From: Pholiota molesta
Taxonomy: Eukaryota > Basidiomycota > Agaricomycetes > Agaricales > Strophariaceae
Reading direction: 5' to 3'
Assembly: GCA_014925825.1 (NCBI GenBank)
Contig: JACGCK010000471.1
Coordinates: 1 to 21,730, forward strand
DNA: 21,730 bases
The notes beneath the pieces are model-generated. The model searched no databases, was not told the origin of the DNA, and saw nothing but the letters and a program-made list of their open reading frames with translations. Shown here in pieces: positions 20,810 through 21,730 of the stretch (its first letter is position 1; every line of letters starts with the position of its first letter). A program made the position numbers and the translations under genes.

Positions 20810-21730
20810 TCAGTCCACCGAATACAATTCGAACTCCCAGGGTACTTTGTGGCTCGGACCCCCTTCGCTGAACCATATCCGCCGAAGGCGACAGTTTGCG
20901 TACACGCGCACGTATGACACATGTGCAAATGTTCCGCCCGGGGCTCTGACTCTTGAAGGAGCACTACTTGACGTCCCCTGATTCGCGTTGTCGGGGCCTT
21001 CATTGGCCAGCAGATGAGGAGAGGAAAAATATGGCAGTATGGAAGGGAGGTGAATGTTGATGGTACTCCATGGGGTTAAGGGATGCGTCGAGCGTTCAGG
21101 GAACGAGAGGGGAAGGAGGAGAAGCGGCGGAGAGTCGGGTCTTGTTTTCAGACGAGGTGTTTTCTGATGAAGTCATAGTTAGATCGTTCAATGAAAAAAG
21201 CCAAACGAAAGATGACAGGTTCATAGTACATGTGCTTGGATTGTTCTCCAGAGACGATGTTAGACAAGGGCAATCTCTTATCGAGAGCATCCGAAAAACA
21301 CCGCTTTGCGATGTCAGTTGAAATTACTTTGAGCCGACTTGCGCTATTGAAAAGACTGCCCATGCGAGAACATCTGCTTTACTTTTGGTGGAGACTATGA
21401 AGAATCGACTTGAATATCAATTACCTGGAAAGTAGAGAGGCGGATTATCCCCACTCTACCAGCTTGATCCACAATCCCCACTTCCAAAGACCATTCCCTA
21501 GCCAGGTTGCGTATCTGGAGATGGATCCACGGGTGCTTGATTCCTAATCCATAAGAGTCCCCAGAAGACGCGAAACCCGAAGTGATGGGAGGACACTGGA
21601 TTAGGTCGTCGGAATAGTCGGAGACTGGATATGCAACACCGATTGTTCGAGCTCACGCCCTCTAGAATGAGGATCTAAGTCATCCATGCCATCGAGTGCA
21701 GGCATACGCAGCAATGTTTTTGGAGATGTG
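20810..21730 (-). CDS. CFAP20 (DUF667) family protein, partial at the window edge, with an apparent one-base deletion
   Basis: The gene runs off the right edge, and its N-terminus is missing. Visible exons on minus are 21729-21425 and 21163-20810, with a 261-nt intron (GTAATT...CATCAG) at 21424-21164. The exons carry the CFAP20 core in order: ELEQSVLHIQSPTIPTT, IQCP, LGIKHPWIHLQIRNL, SLEVGIVDQAGR, RLSTFQ, PLTPWSTINIHLPSILPYF and YVRVYANCRLRRIWFS. The last ends in PWEFELYSVD and stop 20810-20812. CFAP20 is a microtubule inner protein of cilia, and non-ciliary nuclear roles have also been reported; this fungus should lack cilia, so a non-ciliary role is likely. Between IPTT and IQCP the frame breaks at a TAA (21601-21603): one missing base would restore the family's T-T-Y-I-x-C-P pattern. 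That means a pseudogene or a sequence error. Confidence 0.8.

Noticed and set aside
21148..21363. 71-codon minus-strand open frame
   Set aside because: It lies mainly in the 261-nt intron of the CFAP20-like gene and is out of frame with both flanking exons.

Overview
This window reads as nuclear DNA of a filamentous basidiomycete, most likely an Agaricomycete. Genes lie on both strands and are broken by many GT-AG introns of about 50-75 nt. The recognisable products (MSH6, SEC24, a PHO80-like cyclin, a GMC oxidoreductase, an HSL-type hydrolase, an F-box protein) are typical of that group. There are no operons, bacterial elements or CRISPR arrays. All gene models were assembled by hand from the sequence, following reading frame across splice sites. 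Family names rest on motif recognition, not on a database search.

Layout from left to right. 279-1621 (-) is a membrane-anchored alpha/beta-hydrolase of the HSL family, 3 exons. 1622-3981 is a 2.4 kb stretch with no convincing gene. 3982-6046 (+) is a secreted GMC flavo-oxidoreductase with one coding intron. 6443-7348 (+) is a single-exon cyclin-box protein. 7496-13142 (-) is the mismatch-repair ATPase MSH6: 31 exons, 1316 codons, all in phase, nine of the exons under 30 nt. 13495-16834 (+) is the COPII coat subunit SEC24: 14 exons, 852 codons. It is divergent from MSH6 and separated from it by a 352 bp shared promoter region. 17046-18211 (-) is a small secreted protein (8 exons, 249 codons) with an H...Y pattern like that of ADP-ribosyltransferases. 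18853-20199 (+) is an F-box protein whose C-terminal part lies in a different frame. 20810 to beyond 21730 (-) is the C-terminal part of a CFAP20 (DUF667) family protein with an apparent one-base deletion.

The genes do not form a pathway. MSH6 and SEC24 are housekeeping genes in a head-to-head pair. The hydrolase, the GMC oxidase and the small secreted protein are accessory genes of the kind that vary between basidiomycetes. The points most worth following up are the micro-exon structure of MSH6 (its mismatch-contacting Phe-X-Glu motif and its ATP-binding P-loop are both encoded on 13-nt exons), the unplaced secreted ART-like family, the Phe in place of the second catalytic residue in the GMC enzyme, and two neighbouring single-base frame disruptions at the right end.
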